From Rhizophagus sp. LPA8_4_AMF (lineage: Eukaryota > Glomeromycota > Glomeromycetes > Glomerales > Glomeraceae), in contig JADRCO010000125.1 in NCBI GenBank assembly GCA_021464525.1, positions 1 through 51,364 of the forward strand: a DNA stretch of 51,364 nucleotides, read 5' to 3'. Positions 1 to 11,299 of this stretch are shown here, piece by piece. Position 1 is the first letter of the stretch, and every line of letters starts with the position of its first letter. Under the pieces are notes generated by a model. It did no database searches, was not told the origin of the DNA, and saw nothing but the letters and a program-made list of their open reading frames with translations. The translations under genes and the position numbers were made by a program.

Positions 1-1479
1 CCCTTATTCTGACTTTTGATAAGATTAGGTTTTTTTTTTGACAGAAATTATTTAGTAATAAAAATAAATATTCGTGTCATTTTAATTCTTAGTGGATGAA
101 TAAATATTACCCCCCGCATAAACCGCATAACTTTTTTTCTTTTTTTCTTTTTTTTCTTTTAATTGTTATCTAAGATTTTTCAAATAATTGCCACGCGGTA
201 AAAATTTGACACAACAAACATTAAGCAAGTCCTGCCTTAACTCCTTAGTTGTAAAATAATTTAAATAAACAGGTTTTTATATAAAATATTAATATAGTAT
301 AAATAATTATTTTTTTTAATCCTGTTATAAAAGATAAACAAATAGGTATTATAAGGTAAATAGTGATGCAGTCAATTATAATTAATTATATTTTTTATTT
401 TTGAAAGAAAAAAGAGTGCGGTTTTGTTTATTAATTTTACATATAGGTTAAAAAAAGTTTTTTTAGTAGCCAAAAAAATTTCGAAACTTTAAAAAAAAAA
501 AAAAAAAAGGCGCCTATATGCAGACAGACCATAAACCTGGCTGTTATCCGCTTACCAAATTTTCAAAAGATTAAATTTATTAAGTAAACAAATGCGTTGT
601 ATCACACAAAACGAAAAAAAATGCAACGTAATAGAAAGTTTAGAGATGAACAATTTTTTTCACCTTTTTTAATAATAAAATGGGCTGAACAAAGTTTAGT
701 ATAAAATAAATAATTTTAATTTTCTCCAACCCAGTAAGCGGCGGTTGGGCGGTATTTCGGTATTGACGCTGATTGATCACTCATGCAAGAGGATAATCAG
801 AAAATTTGATTGCAAGAAAGTAAATTACTGGTGAAGATTTACTGCGTAATACTTTAATATAATAATATAAAACAATAAAAGGAAAAAAAGGAAAAAAAGG
901 TAATTAAAAATTTATAATTATTACATAAATTACCTACATAACTTGAATATTTTACATAATTTACATGTAAACGATCTCAAGGAAAGAATACTGGTCAAAT
1001 TACTTTACTTGGAAGACAAAACTACCAAATAAATGTTAATTTATGTATGGTAAATCTTTTTTGAAATTTCTTTATTAATATTTATAGACAACAATTTAAT
1101 TTAACCGTTTTAGAGAATAATTTGATTTATAATCGAATAAGTTTCATCTTTTTGACTTTTTATTGTTTCGCGTTGTGGTTTTATTATACATTATACATTA
1201 AACGTTATGTATCGTATGTATTCATATTATACTTAAAAATATTTAATATTATATTAGAAATTTTTCATATTATATTAGAAATATTTAATATTATATTTAG
1301 ATATGATGTCAAATATGTCATGTCAAGTCTCGGAAAAAGGATGGAATTTTATGTAATTAAAAAGGATTAATCATTTTCGGAATTTAATATGATCATGTGG
1401 GACAAAATATGGGATATTCAAACAAAAGGTTTGGGTAAGGTGGTTTGAGTAAGGTTGGGTAAGGTCACAAGACAAGTAT

Positions 1480-1565
1480 ATTATAATATACAGTATATAT
1501 ATAATATATTATATATATATTATATATACTATATATATTATTATTATTATTATTATTATTTTTTT
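1480..1565. repeat. AT / ATT microsatellite
   Basis: Alternating TA and ATA stretches run into an (ATT)n tract and a poly-T run. Simple-sequence DNA with no coding content. Confidence 0.8.
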
Positions 1566-1927
1566 TTATAAGTTTCAGTTTTTTTTTTTTTGACATGTGT
1601 CATATTATTATTATCAAATTTTTAATTTTATTTTTTAAGTTTTAGGTTTTTCTTATTTTTCTTTTTGACGTATAAAACCTAATTTTCAAATATGACTAAA
1701 TTTGGTAAAATCAAAAAATCCGAATTTTTTGGGGTGGGAAGAGTTTTGGAAGGTTGGAAGAAACGTTTCACTTTATAAACAATAATTACAAATTAAGGAG
1801 TTATTTACATCATTTGAACATAACATTTACCTATCATACTAATAACAATGTTTTTTAAATGGAAAAATATGTAACTTCAAAATTAGTCAAATAAGTCCTG
1901 AAATTGGTTGTATCAGATAACCTTAAA

Positions 1928-1959
<32 letters not shown>

Positions 1960-2039
1960 CTTAAAACTCGTCAGGTATAAATGTCAAAAGATTATTATTA
2001 TTATCAAATAATATTCATACATCATCATCTAGAAAAAAA

Positions 2040-2055
2040 AAAATTTCTTTCAAAA

Positions 2056-2086
<31 letters not shown>

Positions 2087-2114
2087 AATAATTAAAAAAA
2101 AAAAAAATAATAAT

Positions 2115-2149
<35 letters not shown>

Positions 2150-2215
2150 GATAAATAAATAAATAAAAGATAAATAAATAAAAAATAAATAAATAAATAA
2201 AAAAACAAAAACTTT
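2040..2215. repeat. AAT / AAAT microsatellites
   Basis: Repeated AAT triplets are followed by AAAT tetranucleotides interrupted by poly-A. Simple-sequence DNA. Confidence 0.8.
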
Positions 2216-2744
2216 AAAAGAACAATGTACTATTTAAATCCCTATTATTCGAAATTCCTGAAATTTTTCAAAAAATTCAACGAGACCCTTTACCATTCTT
2301 TTTAAGTGGCGAAAATTTCAACCTTTTTTTGACAATTAAACATTTTATATGAAAACGAAAATGTTATTTTTTAACAAACATGTATACTAAGAGTGGCGTA
2401 ACTTTAAGTAAAGTTATATAAAATTATTGGTCTAAATTTTATTTTATTTTATTTTCTTTATTTTGTTCAGCCCACAAATATTTCTCGTTGTGCTCAATTT
2501 TTTTATAATATAACATAATTATATACATGTAGGTAAAAAAATTCTCCAAGTAAAATATGTAAAATTATGTAAAATTATGTAAATATTAAAGTTTAAGTTT
2601 AATGAGTTCAAATGAATATTCATTATGGTTAATTTTTAATAGATCTATCTGGATGAGGTAATGTGATAATGTGGTAATGAGGTGTCATATTATATTATTA
2701 TATCGAAAATTCGGAATGTAAAAAGGTGGGCGATAATGATAAGA

Positions 2745-2870
2745 CGGTTAAGTACATACGATACTTAGACTGACTACATATGATACATAGACTAGTAGAC
2801 TATATACGATACATAGACTAGTAAACTACATCCAGTACATAGATACATAGACTACAATAACTACATCCGA
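2745..2870. repeat. Degenerate short tandem repeat (ACATAGACTA-type)
   Basis: The motif GATACATAGACTAGTA and variants (CATACGATACTTAGACTGA, CCAGTACATAGATACATAGA) recur four to five times with a period of about 25 bp. Non-coding minisatellite-like sequence. Confidence 0.7.
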
Positions 2871-3829
2871 ATATTTTTTTAACACTCTGCCAAATACTTT
2901 TTACGATCTCGAATGACAAATTATTTTTTTATTGGTCGAAAATCTCACGTGATATAAATAATAAATAATTACGCCCATCTAAGACTGTAATAAAAGATTA
3001 TGAAGAAAAAATGCGCGTTGATTTTCACTTTTTTACTTTATATGGTCCAAAGGTCGTAATCTTAATTAACTGTCAAATAAAGAAATCGATTTCATAATTC
3101 GTTACGGCGGTTATGTCCACAAAATTGCCCAGTGCGCCAAAATTATTATACCACTTTTATAGGTAATTCATTAATTTAATATCTTTATCTAAAAAAAAAA
3201 ATAATTATTAAATATTTTGACAACCGCAATGTTTAGATGATGATTAAACCTAAATAAATATTTTTATATTTAAAAAAACCAGATTTTTATCTTGTACTCT
3301 GATCTCCTTTTTCTACTGGTTGTAGTACGAGTACGTATTGTTATACGGAATTGTTTATATATGGAATCATAAACAATAAAAAAAAACATTCGGCTTTACA
3401 CGGTCCGATATTTCATTCATTTTTTTTACAACAAGTTAAAATCAATCATTTTTTGAAAAGAAATTCCGTTTCAAAAATTTTTTTACGCCACTTTTCATCT
3501 TCGGAGTGTAAATAAGTACATTACTATTTAAAGAAGTATTACAATTATTACAATGGTTGTAAAACGTGTTTATGGGAGTAAATGGAGTTTTCTTTTTTGT
3601 TATTATTGTTTTTATAATTAAAATTACCAATAATATTTTACCACATTTTATTTTTTATTTACTCGTAAAAATATTGGCGGGAAACTTTTAAAAAAATAGA
3701 TTAGCGATTCGTTCGATCGTCCAATTAAATGTATCACAAGATCATCCTCCCCTTTTTATCGGTGGTTGTCTGGATTCGTTATTTCTAAAAATTACTTAAT
3801 AAAATGAATAAACATTGTGAATTTGTGTA

Positions 3830-4075
3830 ATGTATAATATGAAGTTAACTGTATATTTACTGTATATTAACTGTTAATATTTAATATATATATTATCTAT
3901 TAATAAGTAATATCCTTAGCTGTTAATATTGTTAATATGGTAATATATTACCTGGTAATAAGTAATATATTAGCTGTTAATATGTAATATTTTAATAGCT
4001 AATATTATATTAACAGTTAACATATTATATATTAACAGCAGTTAACATATACAGCTAAATAACATACTATATCTT
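3830..4075. repeat. AT-rich palindromic low-complexity block
   Basis: Variants of GTTAATATGTAATATT and of its reverse complement (AATATTATATTAACAGTTAAC) alternate over about 240 bp, so the block can fold on itself. It has no coding potential and could be a decayed small inverted-repeat element. Confidence 0.55.
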
Positions 4076-4178
4076 TATTTAAACTCGTGATAATATTCTT
4101 TATTTATTCATCCTTCCCCCCTTATTTTATTTACTGTATATATCAAATTATATCCCTGAAATTAATCAATTATAAATT

Positions 4179-4240
4179 TCGTAAATTACATCAATTACAT
4201 CAATTACATCATTTACATCATTTACATCATTTGCATCATG
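4179..4240. repeat. 10-bp tandem repeat ATTTACATCA
   Basis: Five to six head-to-tail copies of a 10-bp unit, (A/T)ATTACATCA or ATTTACATCA, end at a CATCATGAATAATG junction. Simple tandem repeat. Confidence 0.75.
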
Positions 4241-4784
4241 AATAATGTAAAGTTATTACCTAAACAATTATTCATCAATTTTGCCACGTTGTTTTAATTG
4301 GTGCTCCTATTGTTGCATCACCATCTAAAAAAGGGGTTAGACAATAAAAAAAAAAAAAAATATTAAGGGGGTTTATTGTACCTTTTGAGTTACTTAGTGA
4401 AAATAATATTAAACTGTTAATAACCGAAAAAAAATTATCTTGATTAATTTCATGTTTTATCTTTTTTTTCTAAACGTTTTAAAAATATTTATTACTTGAA
4501 TGAAACTCAATTATTTATGTGTTATGCGTTGTAACACAATTTTTATCAAAAAAAAAAAAAAAATGGTGCAGTTTTGCTTATTTTAAATGAAATCAACTTT
4601 TTGTATATTAAAATTCCGAGATTTTATTTTTTATTCTAAACTACAAATGGTAATTAACAATTATTAAAAGAGATCAATTTCATTTATAATATTAAAATTT
4701 TATATTATTTCTCGCGGGAATTATTTAACCTAACCATTTCAATTAATTATAATGAATATAAAAATTTATTGGCTTTGACTTACC

Positions 4785-4862
4785 GTATAATTCTCATCCA
4801 ATTCTCGTATAATTCTAGTATAATTCTAGTATAATCCCCGTATAATTTTCCAGTATAATCCG
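4785..4862. repeat. About 12-bp tandem repeat GTATAATTCTA
   Basis: About six imperfect copies of GTATAATTCT(A/C) stand head to tail. Simple tandem repeat. Confidence 0.7.
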
Positions 4863-6109
4863 AAAACATTTCATTTTCAAGATGTCAATCGAGTTTTATT
4901 TCTTGAAAAAAAAAGAAAAACTTTTTTACAAAGCCACTTTTGTAATATTTATTATTTCTCGTGTCATCTTTTAATCATTACTTGTGAAAGAGTTATTAAA
5001 AGAACTAAAAATAAACCAAAACTTTTTAATATTACAACAATCAAATACATTGTTCAAAAAAAAAAAACTTGGGGGGGGGGAGGAAAAAAGGAAAAAAACG
5101 TGTAAAAATTTATAAGGAATGATAATTGTTTATATTGCTTATCGCTTAGCACATAAACTTAACCTCAATATTTTACCCCACAAAAAAAATCTCATGACAA
5201 AATGGTAATCTTGGTAAATCATCATACAATTTAAATACTGTAATAACCTAATTACCACGTGTAGTACTTATGAAAAAAATGCGCGGGCTTTTTTCTTGAT
5301 GATCGTTCCTTTGATTAGTTCATATCACAAGTGATTCATATGTAAATCAAATCAATTTATGATAAATCATTTTTTTTTTTATTAAAAATTTTTTTTTTTT
5401 TTTCGAAAATAAATTTTTTGGCGGGAAATAAATTTTTACAATGAAGTAATTTTTACAATTAACTATTAAGTAATTTTTTTTTTACAATTAAGTAATTTAA
5501 AATTTGTAATTTTTCCTGCAACTCTAAATTTTTAATCCAAAATTATATTTACATTATATGATACAGGTTATTTTATTATAAAATTTCGGAAAATCCTTAA
5601 ACTACTGCTTTTCAAAAAACGAAAAAAAGGATTTTCTTTTTATTATTAATCCAATATAAACAATATTTGATTTTAATTTACTATTTGATTATTTTGATTA
5701 TTGTGATTATTGTGCCTTTGTAAAGTTTAGTAAAAAAAAAAAAATTTTTTTTTTTTTTTTTGGGGGGAAAAAAAAAAAAAAGGGGGAATATTTTTATAAA
5801 AAAATAGTAAAGGAAATAACAAAAATATTATCATTTCATATTTCATATGACCAAAACGTCCAAACAACTGTAATTTAACTACTACTACTTAGTACTACTA
5901 TAACGTCTTTCATTTTGGCCGGAATTAAGGAATTATCTCACGTGCAAATTTGTAAAGTTGATAACGTGACTTCTGTGATCAAGATGAACGAGTGGCTTGT
6001 GTTACATAAAATGATTTTTTTCAAAAAAAAAAATTTTTTCCTTCTCTTCTAATTCACATACTCGAAAGGATATTTTAACTTTTGGGTTTTAAAATTATAT
6101 CCATCCATC

Positions 6110-6860
6110 ATGGTAAGAAAGATTTATTTTATTAGATTATAAGGATTATAAGTTTATTAAGGTTATTATAATAATAATTTTTTTTAATTAGTCTTAAATT
6201 ACCAATATTTTTTAATTAGTCTGCCAATAAATCAAACAAATCCAACAAATCCAATGAAAAAGATAAAACACCGACCGTTAATGTCATGAGAGAATTAAGC
6301 ATTGAAAAATTAGTTTTAAACATTTGTGTTGGAGAATCAGGTGATCGTTTGACTAGAGCCGCTAAAGTACTTGAACAACTTACAGGTCAAACTCCTGTAT
6401 ATTCAAAAGCTCGTTATACTGTACGTTCTTTTGGTATTAGACGTAATGAAAAAATTGCTGTACATGTTACTGTACGTGGTCCAAAAGCTGAAGAAATTTT
6501 AGAACGTGGTTTAAAAGTTAAAGAATATGAATTAAAAAGGAGTAATTTTTCTAAAACTGGAAATTTTGGTTTTGGTATTCAAGAACATATTGATTTGGGT
6601 ATAAAATATGATCCTTCTATTGGTATTTATGGTATGGATTTTTATGTGGTATTGGGTAGACCTGGTGCTAGAGTTTCTAGAAGAAGAAAATCTCAAAAGA
6701 AGATTGGTTTTAACCATCTTGTTACTAAAGATGAAACCATTAAATGGTTTAAACAAAGGGTAAGTATTAAAAGAACAAAAAATTTTAATTTTTTTAATCC
6801 TATTTTAATTTTATTTTATATATTTTTATTTAGTTCGATGGTATTGTTCTTAATCGTTAA
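6110..6860 (+). CDS. RPL11: 60S ribosomal protein L11 (uL5)
   Basis: Large-subunit ribosomal protein uL5, which sits at the central protuberance and binds 5S rRNA. Three exons are inferred: 6110-6112 (the ATG alone), 6220-6759 and 6834-6860, giving 189 residues. The body is a close match to the family: [20 protein letters not shown] at the start of the conserved core, the [20 protein letters not shown] block, and [17 protein letters not shown] near the end. The last exon adds FDGIVLNR and a stop, matching the short C-terminal tail of eukaryotic L11. Residues 2-20 form a lysine/asparagine-rich extension slightly longer than in animals. Both introns have GT...AG ends. Reading through the second donor would give a longer, AT-rich nonsense tail that is not part of the protein. 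Confidence 0.95.
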
Positions 6861-7069
6861 AGATCCTAAAAAAAAAATTCAAGTATTTTGTTCAGGAATA
6901 TCATCATTTTTTTTTTATTATTATTATTTTATTTTAATAATAAAATAACAATTATAATTAGAAAATCACTGTGATTATATTAATTGTAAAAAAAAAAAAA
7001 TATTATATATAATATGTATAATATATTGCCTAACCGTGCTTTAACTGCTTTATGTGTTCAAAGCACTTA
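6861..7069. other. 3' flank of RPL11
   Basis: AT-rich sequence with poly-T and poly-A runs leads into the minisatellite. It probably holds the RPL11 polyadenylation region. No gene is seen. Confidence 0.5.
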
Positions 7070-8055
7070 ATATTGATTAGCTGCGATGATTCAGTTGATT
7101 CACATAGCCTAGCTTATACCAACTTATAACATGGTTAATTCATGATCATGTAGTCTAATTTATACCATGGCTCCCGATTCATGATCGCGTAGTCCAGCTT
7201 ATATCATGGTTTTCAAACCCGAATTATGATCACGTAGCCCACTTTATAATATGGTTTTCAAAACCCGATTCATGATCATGTAGTCCAACTTATATCATGG
7301 TTTCCAAACCCGATTCATGATCACTTAGCCAACTTATACCATACCATGGCTTTCACATGATTCAGTTGATTCACGTATCCCAGCTTATATCATAGTTTCC
7401 AAAACCCGATTCATGATCACGTAGCCAACTTATATCATGGCTTCCAAAACCCGATTCATGATCACGTAGTCCAGCTTATACCATGGTTTTCAAAAACCCG
7501 ATTCATGATCACGTAGTCCAACTTATAATATGGTTTCCAAAACCCGATTCATGATTCGGTTGATTCACGTAGCCCAGCTTATATCATAGTTTCCAAACCC
7601 GATTCATGATCACGTAGCCAACTTATACTATACCATGCTTTTAAAACCCGATTCATGATCACGTAGTCCAGCTTATACCACGGGTTTCAAAAACCCGATT
7701 CATGATCACGTAGCCCACCTTATAATATGGTTTCCAAAACCCGATTCATGATCACGTAGCCAACTTATACTATACCATGGCTTTTAAAACCCGATTCATG
7801 ATTCGGTTGATTCACATAGCCCAACTTACACCATGGTTTTCAAACCCGATTCAGGATCACGTAGTCCACCTTATACCATGGCTTCCAAAGCCCCGATTCA
7901 TGATTCAGTTGATTCACGTAGCTCAACTTATACCATGGTTTCAAAAACCTGATTCATGATTCAGCTGATTCATGTAGCCCAGCTTATACCATGGCTTCCA
8001 AAACCCGATTCATGATCACGTAGTCCAACTTATAATATGGTTTCCAAAACTATAT
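7070..8055. repeat. Minisatellite, about 46-48-bp unit, roughly 20 copies
   Basis: A tandem array built on the core GATTCATGATCACGTAG followed by a CCA(G/A)CTTATACCATGG half and a TTTCCAAAACC junction. Units differ by point changes. Some replace GATCACGTAG with GATTCGGTTGATTCACGTAG, which makes higher-order variants. Short open frames inside it only reflect the repeat. It fills the space between two convergent genes. It is not a CRISPR array, because no unit is separated by unique spacers. Confidence 0.9.
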
Positions 8056-8247
8056 GTATAATAGTATTTTCGATCATTTTATCGATAATTATACAAAGGT
8101 ACCAACCATAACAGCTTAAAATTATTTATCATTTTATTATGAAAAAAAAGTAATTATTATTATCACATGTAAATTAATGATTATTATTATTATTATTACA
8201 TGTAATCAAAAAAAAGCAATTACTATTACTGTATATGCGTAAATTAA

Positions 8248-9402
8248 TTAATGATCAATCGCTCGTAAAATCATATTAGCAACTTCCATAGGTCCATCAC
8301 CGGTTACAACAATATCAAATTTTTCTAAAAATATTTTTAATACTTCATCGTCATCATAATTTAAAAATCCTATATTTAAACAAACATCATGTTTAATTCC
8401 ACTAGACATTTTTAGATCTCCAATAGAATCCCCAAGTAAAATAACATTTGTTCTATTCTCAATTGTTTCATGATAATATGATTCTTTAATTGCAACTTCA
8501 GATTTGTTTAAAACGTGAATCAATGGTTCTGCAAATTCATCGCATATTCCTGTCTCCGGATTAAAGATCATTTTATTGGATACAACATGCATGTTGCTAT
8601 GATAAAGTTTTTCTGCGATTAAAACTTCTTCAATCACATCTTTATGAATTAAAAATTTTTTATTAGTTTTTTTTTCCATAAAAACAAAATAAAACATAAC
8701 AACAATAATAAATAATAATTACTCTTAACTCCAGCGGAAAACACCAACAATGGTATGTTTTTCTCTTTACATTTTTCAATCAATTCTTTTAAACCTTCCC
8801 TTATATCCACAGGAGTTTCAGCTACCATAGCAGCTACATCATCTTTATTGATTTTTTGATCAATTAATAACTGATGAGCTTGAGTCCACCATTCAATCAT
8901 ATATGGCGTTTTTTGTTCTTCTGTTAATTGATTATTAACTTCAATCGGATAATATTTATCAACTAATTCCATTGTTTTTTTTTTAAACTGCCAACGATAT
9001 TTTTGATTTAATATATTAAATTGGATTTATTAAAAAAAATATATATATAAAATAAATTTTTTTATTTTACACACTTCATCGGTTAATCGTGAACTTGATG
9101 ATAATATGAGATGAGAACCAGGACTACGTTCTTTTTTTTCCTTATTTCTATAATATTTTGTCACAGTTCCATCGAAATCTTTTTTTTTTTTAAAAAAAAA
9201 AAAAATTAAAATTAAATATCTAAATCAACAAGTAAAATATAAATATATATGTATTAATAAAAAGTAATTTACCAGTAATTATATGTAAATCGTCGAAACC
9301 AACTTTTAATATTGCATTTATTTTTTTCGCAGTAGCTTCGATATTATGAACTTTTGCAATTTTTTGAATAGAAGCCAAAAGTTTATTTGTATTTGAAGAC
9401 AT
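8248..9402 (-). CDS. Cytosolic 5'-nucleotidase III (pyrimidine / m7GMP 5'-nucleotidase), HAD superfamily
   Basis: A cytosolic HAD-fold nucleotidase of the UMPH-1 / NT5C3 family, which removes phosphate from pyrimidine (and m7G) nucleoside monophosphates. Four exons splice in frame: 9402-9273, 9178-9075, 8987-8723 and 8639-8248, giving 296 residues, the family's usual length. HAD motif I, DFDGTVT, is formed across the first splice (normally DFDMTL). Motif II lies in LLVFSAG, and motif III in the NVILLGDSIGDLKM segment with its GDS.GD acidic cluster. Segments such as YPIEVNNQLTEEQKTPYMIEW and VVSNKMIFNPETG follow the animal NT5C3 pattern closely. The gene converges on RPL11 across the minisatellite. 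The exact family member (NT5C3A or 3B type) cannot be told from sequence alone. Confidence 0.92.
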
Positions 9403-10024
9403 TTTTTTCTTAAAGTTTGGTTTTTAATAATGTATTTAGTATTTTTTTAATGTAATTTTTAACGTATTTATTATTTAGCGTTATTTAACGTATTCAACGC
9501 ATTTATGTTCATGACGCGTAATGACAAAAAATCAATCATTTTAACAAAATTAGATGATTTACAAGTTGCAGGATAATGTTTCACACGCAGTAAGTACATT
9601 GGATGATTATAATGAACCAGAACCTTTTAACCGTTTCCCGACAAAAAGAGTTAAACAATATTATTAATGCGTTTACATATTTGTTCTTTCAATACATCAT
9701 TTACATCATTTACAATTAGCTAATTTTAAAATCAAATATTTTGGAAAAGAACTATCAAAATTTGTATCAGTCATTTTATTCGTTATCAAATTTATCTTTT
9801 ATTTACACTATTTTATTATTTTATAGATACACAATATTATTTAGTGTACGTTTAAATAATAGATTTGAGCTAGAGATAATTTTTATTTCTCATATTTCTC
9901 ATTGTCCGTTATCATGGCCATCTTTTTTTGGATCATCATTGGGCAATCAAGTCCTCCTTCGGTCGATACCTCATGATATTATAAATTATAATTCTCATCG
10001 AGAAATCATCCGTTATTATGTCAT

Positions 10025-10310
10025 TTTTTGGGATAATCAACAATCAAAATATTTAAACCATTCTCTTTCTTATTTTCGATAAATCAATTCCGAGATCTCT
10101 TACGGACATTATATATTTTAAATTCCCATTGGTAAGTTAATCCGTTCTATTAACATCCCTTTTTAGATCATTTTACTGAAAATCATAAATCATCGACAAT
10201 CAAGATATTTGTGCACTTTTCAAGTCCCCTTCTTATGTCCCCTTCTTATTTTTCAGCGAATCAATTCCGAGATTTCTCACATTTACGATTCTCATAAGGA
10301 GGGAATTTAG
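10025..10310. repeat. Two diverged direct copies of a ~130-bp sequence
   Basis: Copies at about 10025-10140 and 10180-10310 share blocks such as ATCAA(C/G)AATCAA(A/G)ATATTT, CCTTCTTATTTTTCAG-like tracts, and AATCAATTCCGAGAT(C/T)TCT. Orientation is direct. Confidence 0.65.
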
Positions 10311-10472
10311 AGTGCTGATAGACTAATATCACATTTATTTTGATGATCCCCCCGTTCTCCAAAGCAAAACGTTGATTCAAAAACATTTTGAATCATATTT
10401 CCATTCCTGAGTCAACATCAAATCTTTCTTGGATCAATCATTCAACATATGGTAAGCAAAGTTGCTACTCAT

Positions 10473-10940
10473 CTTGGCTTAATACTGAATTTACGTCAAA
10501 TGTTTTCATATGATGAAATTCCGGCAATTTCAGAGAAAAAGGGATAGAATATCTTTACAACTAATTGTTCATAATAATTTTTTTTGAAAGCTTGGCCTAA
10601 TACTGATTTCGGATTAGTTTTGGGGGTCATTTATTCATATTTCAAATGTTGTCATATGATGAAATACCGGCAATTTGAGAGAGAAAGGGATAGAATTTCT
10701 TTTACAATTAATGCTAGTGTTATACAATTTACCACAAGTTAATTGTTCATAATTATCTTTGACAATATTTTATGAAAGCTTGGGTTAATACTGATTTCGG
10801 ATCAATTTTACGAAGGGGTCATTTATTTATATTCCGAATGTTGTTATATGATGAAATTCCGGCAATTTTAGAGTGAAAGGGATAGAATTTCTTTTACAAT
10901 TAATTGTTCATAATCATATTTGGCAATATTTTATGAAAGA
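10473..10940. repeat. Three tandem copies of a ~110-185-bp unit
   Basis: Copies begin near 10473, 10585 and 10772. Each holds CTTGG.(C/T)TAATACTGA, then CATATGATGAAATTCCGGCA, then AGGGATAGAATTTCTTT and TAATTGTTCATAAT. The second and third copies also share GATTTCGGAT and GGGGTCATTTATT. The unit is non-coding and of unknown origin. Confidence 0.8.
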
Positions 10941-11299
10941 CGGATCGGTTCCGATCATTCCAACATTTCAAACTTATTGTAAAGAGTAAGGGATTTTGGT
11001 CTTACCGTATTTATAGTACTGAAAGCTTGGCGGATAAATGGAATACTTGATCAGTCCAATATTCCGATAGTTATTTTAAGCATATCATTCGGTAAAGCAT
11101 CAGTGTATTATAGCAGAAGTTTTTGACAACTTATCTCTATCTATTTGTATAATCAACAGGAGCTGTTGCTAGCGCGATATGAGTTTTGCCTATAAATCGG
11201 CTCGACCGCTTAGTTAACTTTTTTACTTATTAACATTTAGGCACGTCAACGTTGTGTCAATAAAAGTGTTGGGACTACATCATGCGTAACATCTTTAAC

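Larger units (their letters stand above)
1..6109. other. Gene-free AT-rich region
   Basis: No convincing coding region is visible in about 6.1 kb. Open frames here are short, made of F/I/K/N/Y-rich codons from AT-rich DNA, and lack recognisable motifs or splice-linked continuation. The region carries poly-A/poly-T runs, an (AT)n/(ATT)n stretch near 1480-1565, AAT/AAAT microsatellites near 2040-2215, and several small tandem repeats listed separately. I see no tRNA B-box. The last few hundred bases should hold the promoter of the ribosomal protein gene that follows, but no box could be assigned with confidence. Confidence 0.6.
9403..11295. other. Accessory intergenic segment with degenerate duplications
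   Basis: No intact gene. A 113-codon open frame near 9741-10082 is low in complexity and lacks motifs. Two sets of local direct duplications (10025-10310 and 10473-10940) suggest decayed mobile or satellite DNA. The promoter of the 5'-nucleotidase lies at the left end. Confidence 0.5.

Noticed and set aside
1122-1370. 82-codon open frame MIYNRISF...
   Set aside because: Made of I/F/Y/K/N from AT-rich DNA with internal repeats; no homology signal.
6760-6948. Long C-terminal extension of RPL11 by read-through
   Set aside because: A GTAAGT donor at 6760 and an acceptor before 6834 give the conserved L11 ending; the read-through is F/I/Y-rich intron sequence.
7777-7959. 60-codon open frame with repeated MIRLIH / MIQLIH strings
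   Set aside because: It is the minisatellite read in one frame.
7070-8055. Regular repeats resembling a CRISPR array
   Set aside because: Units adjoin head to tail without unique spacers, and the genome is eukaryotic; it is a minisatellite.
9741-10082. 113-codon open frame
   Set aside because: Low-complexity, AT-driven residue content, no motif, and it overlaps diverged direct repeats.
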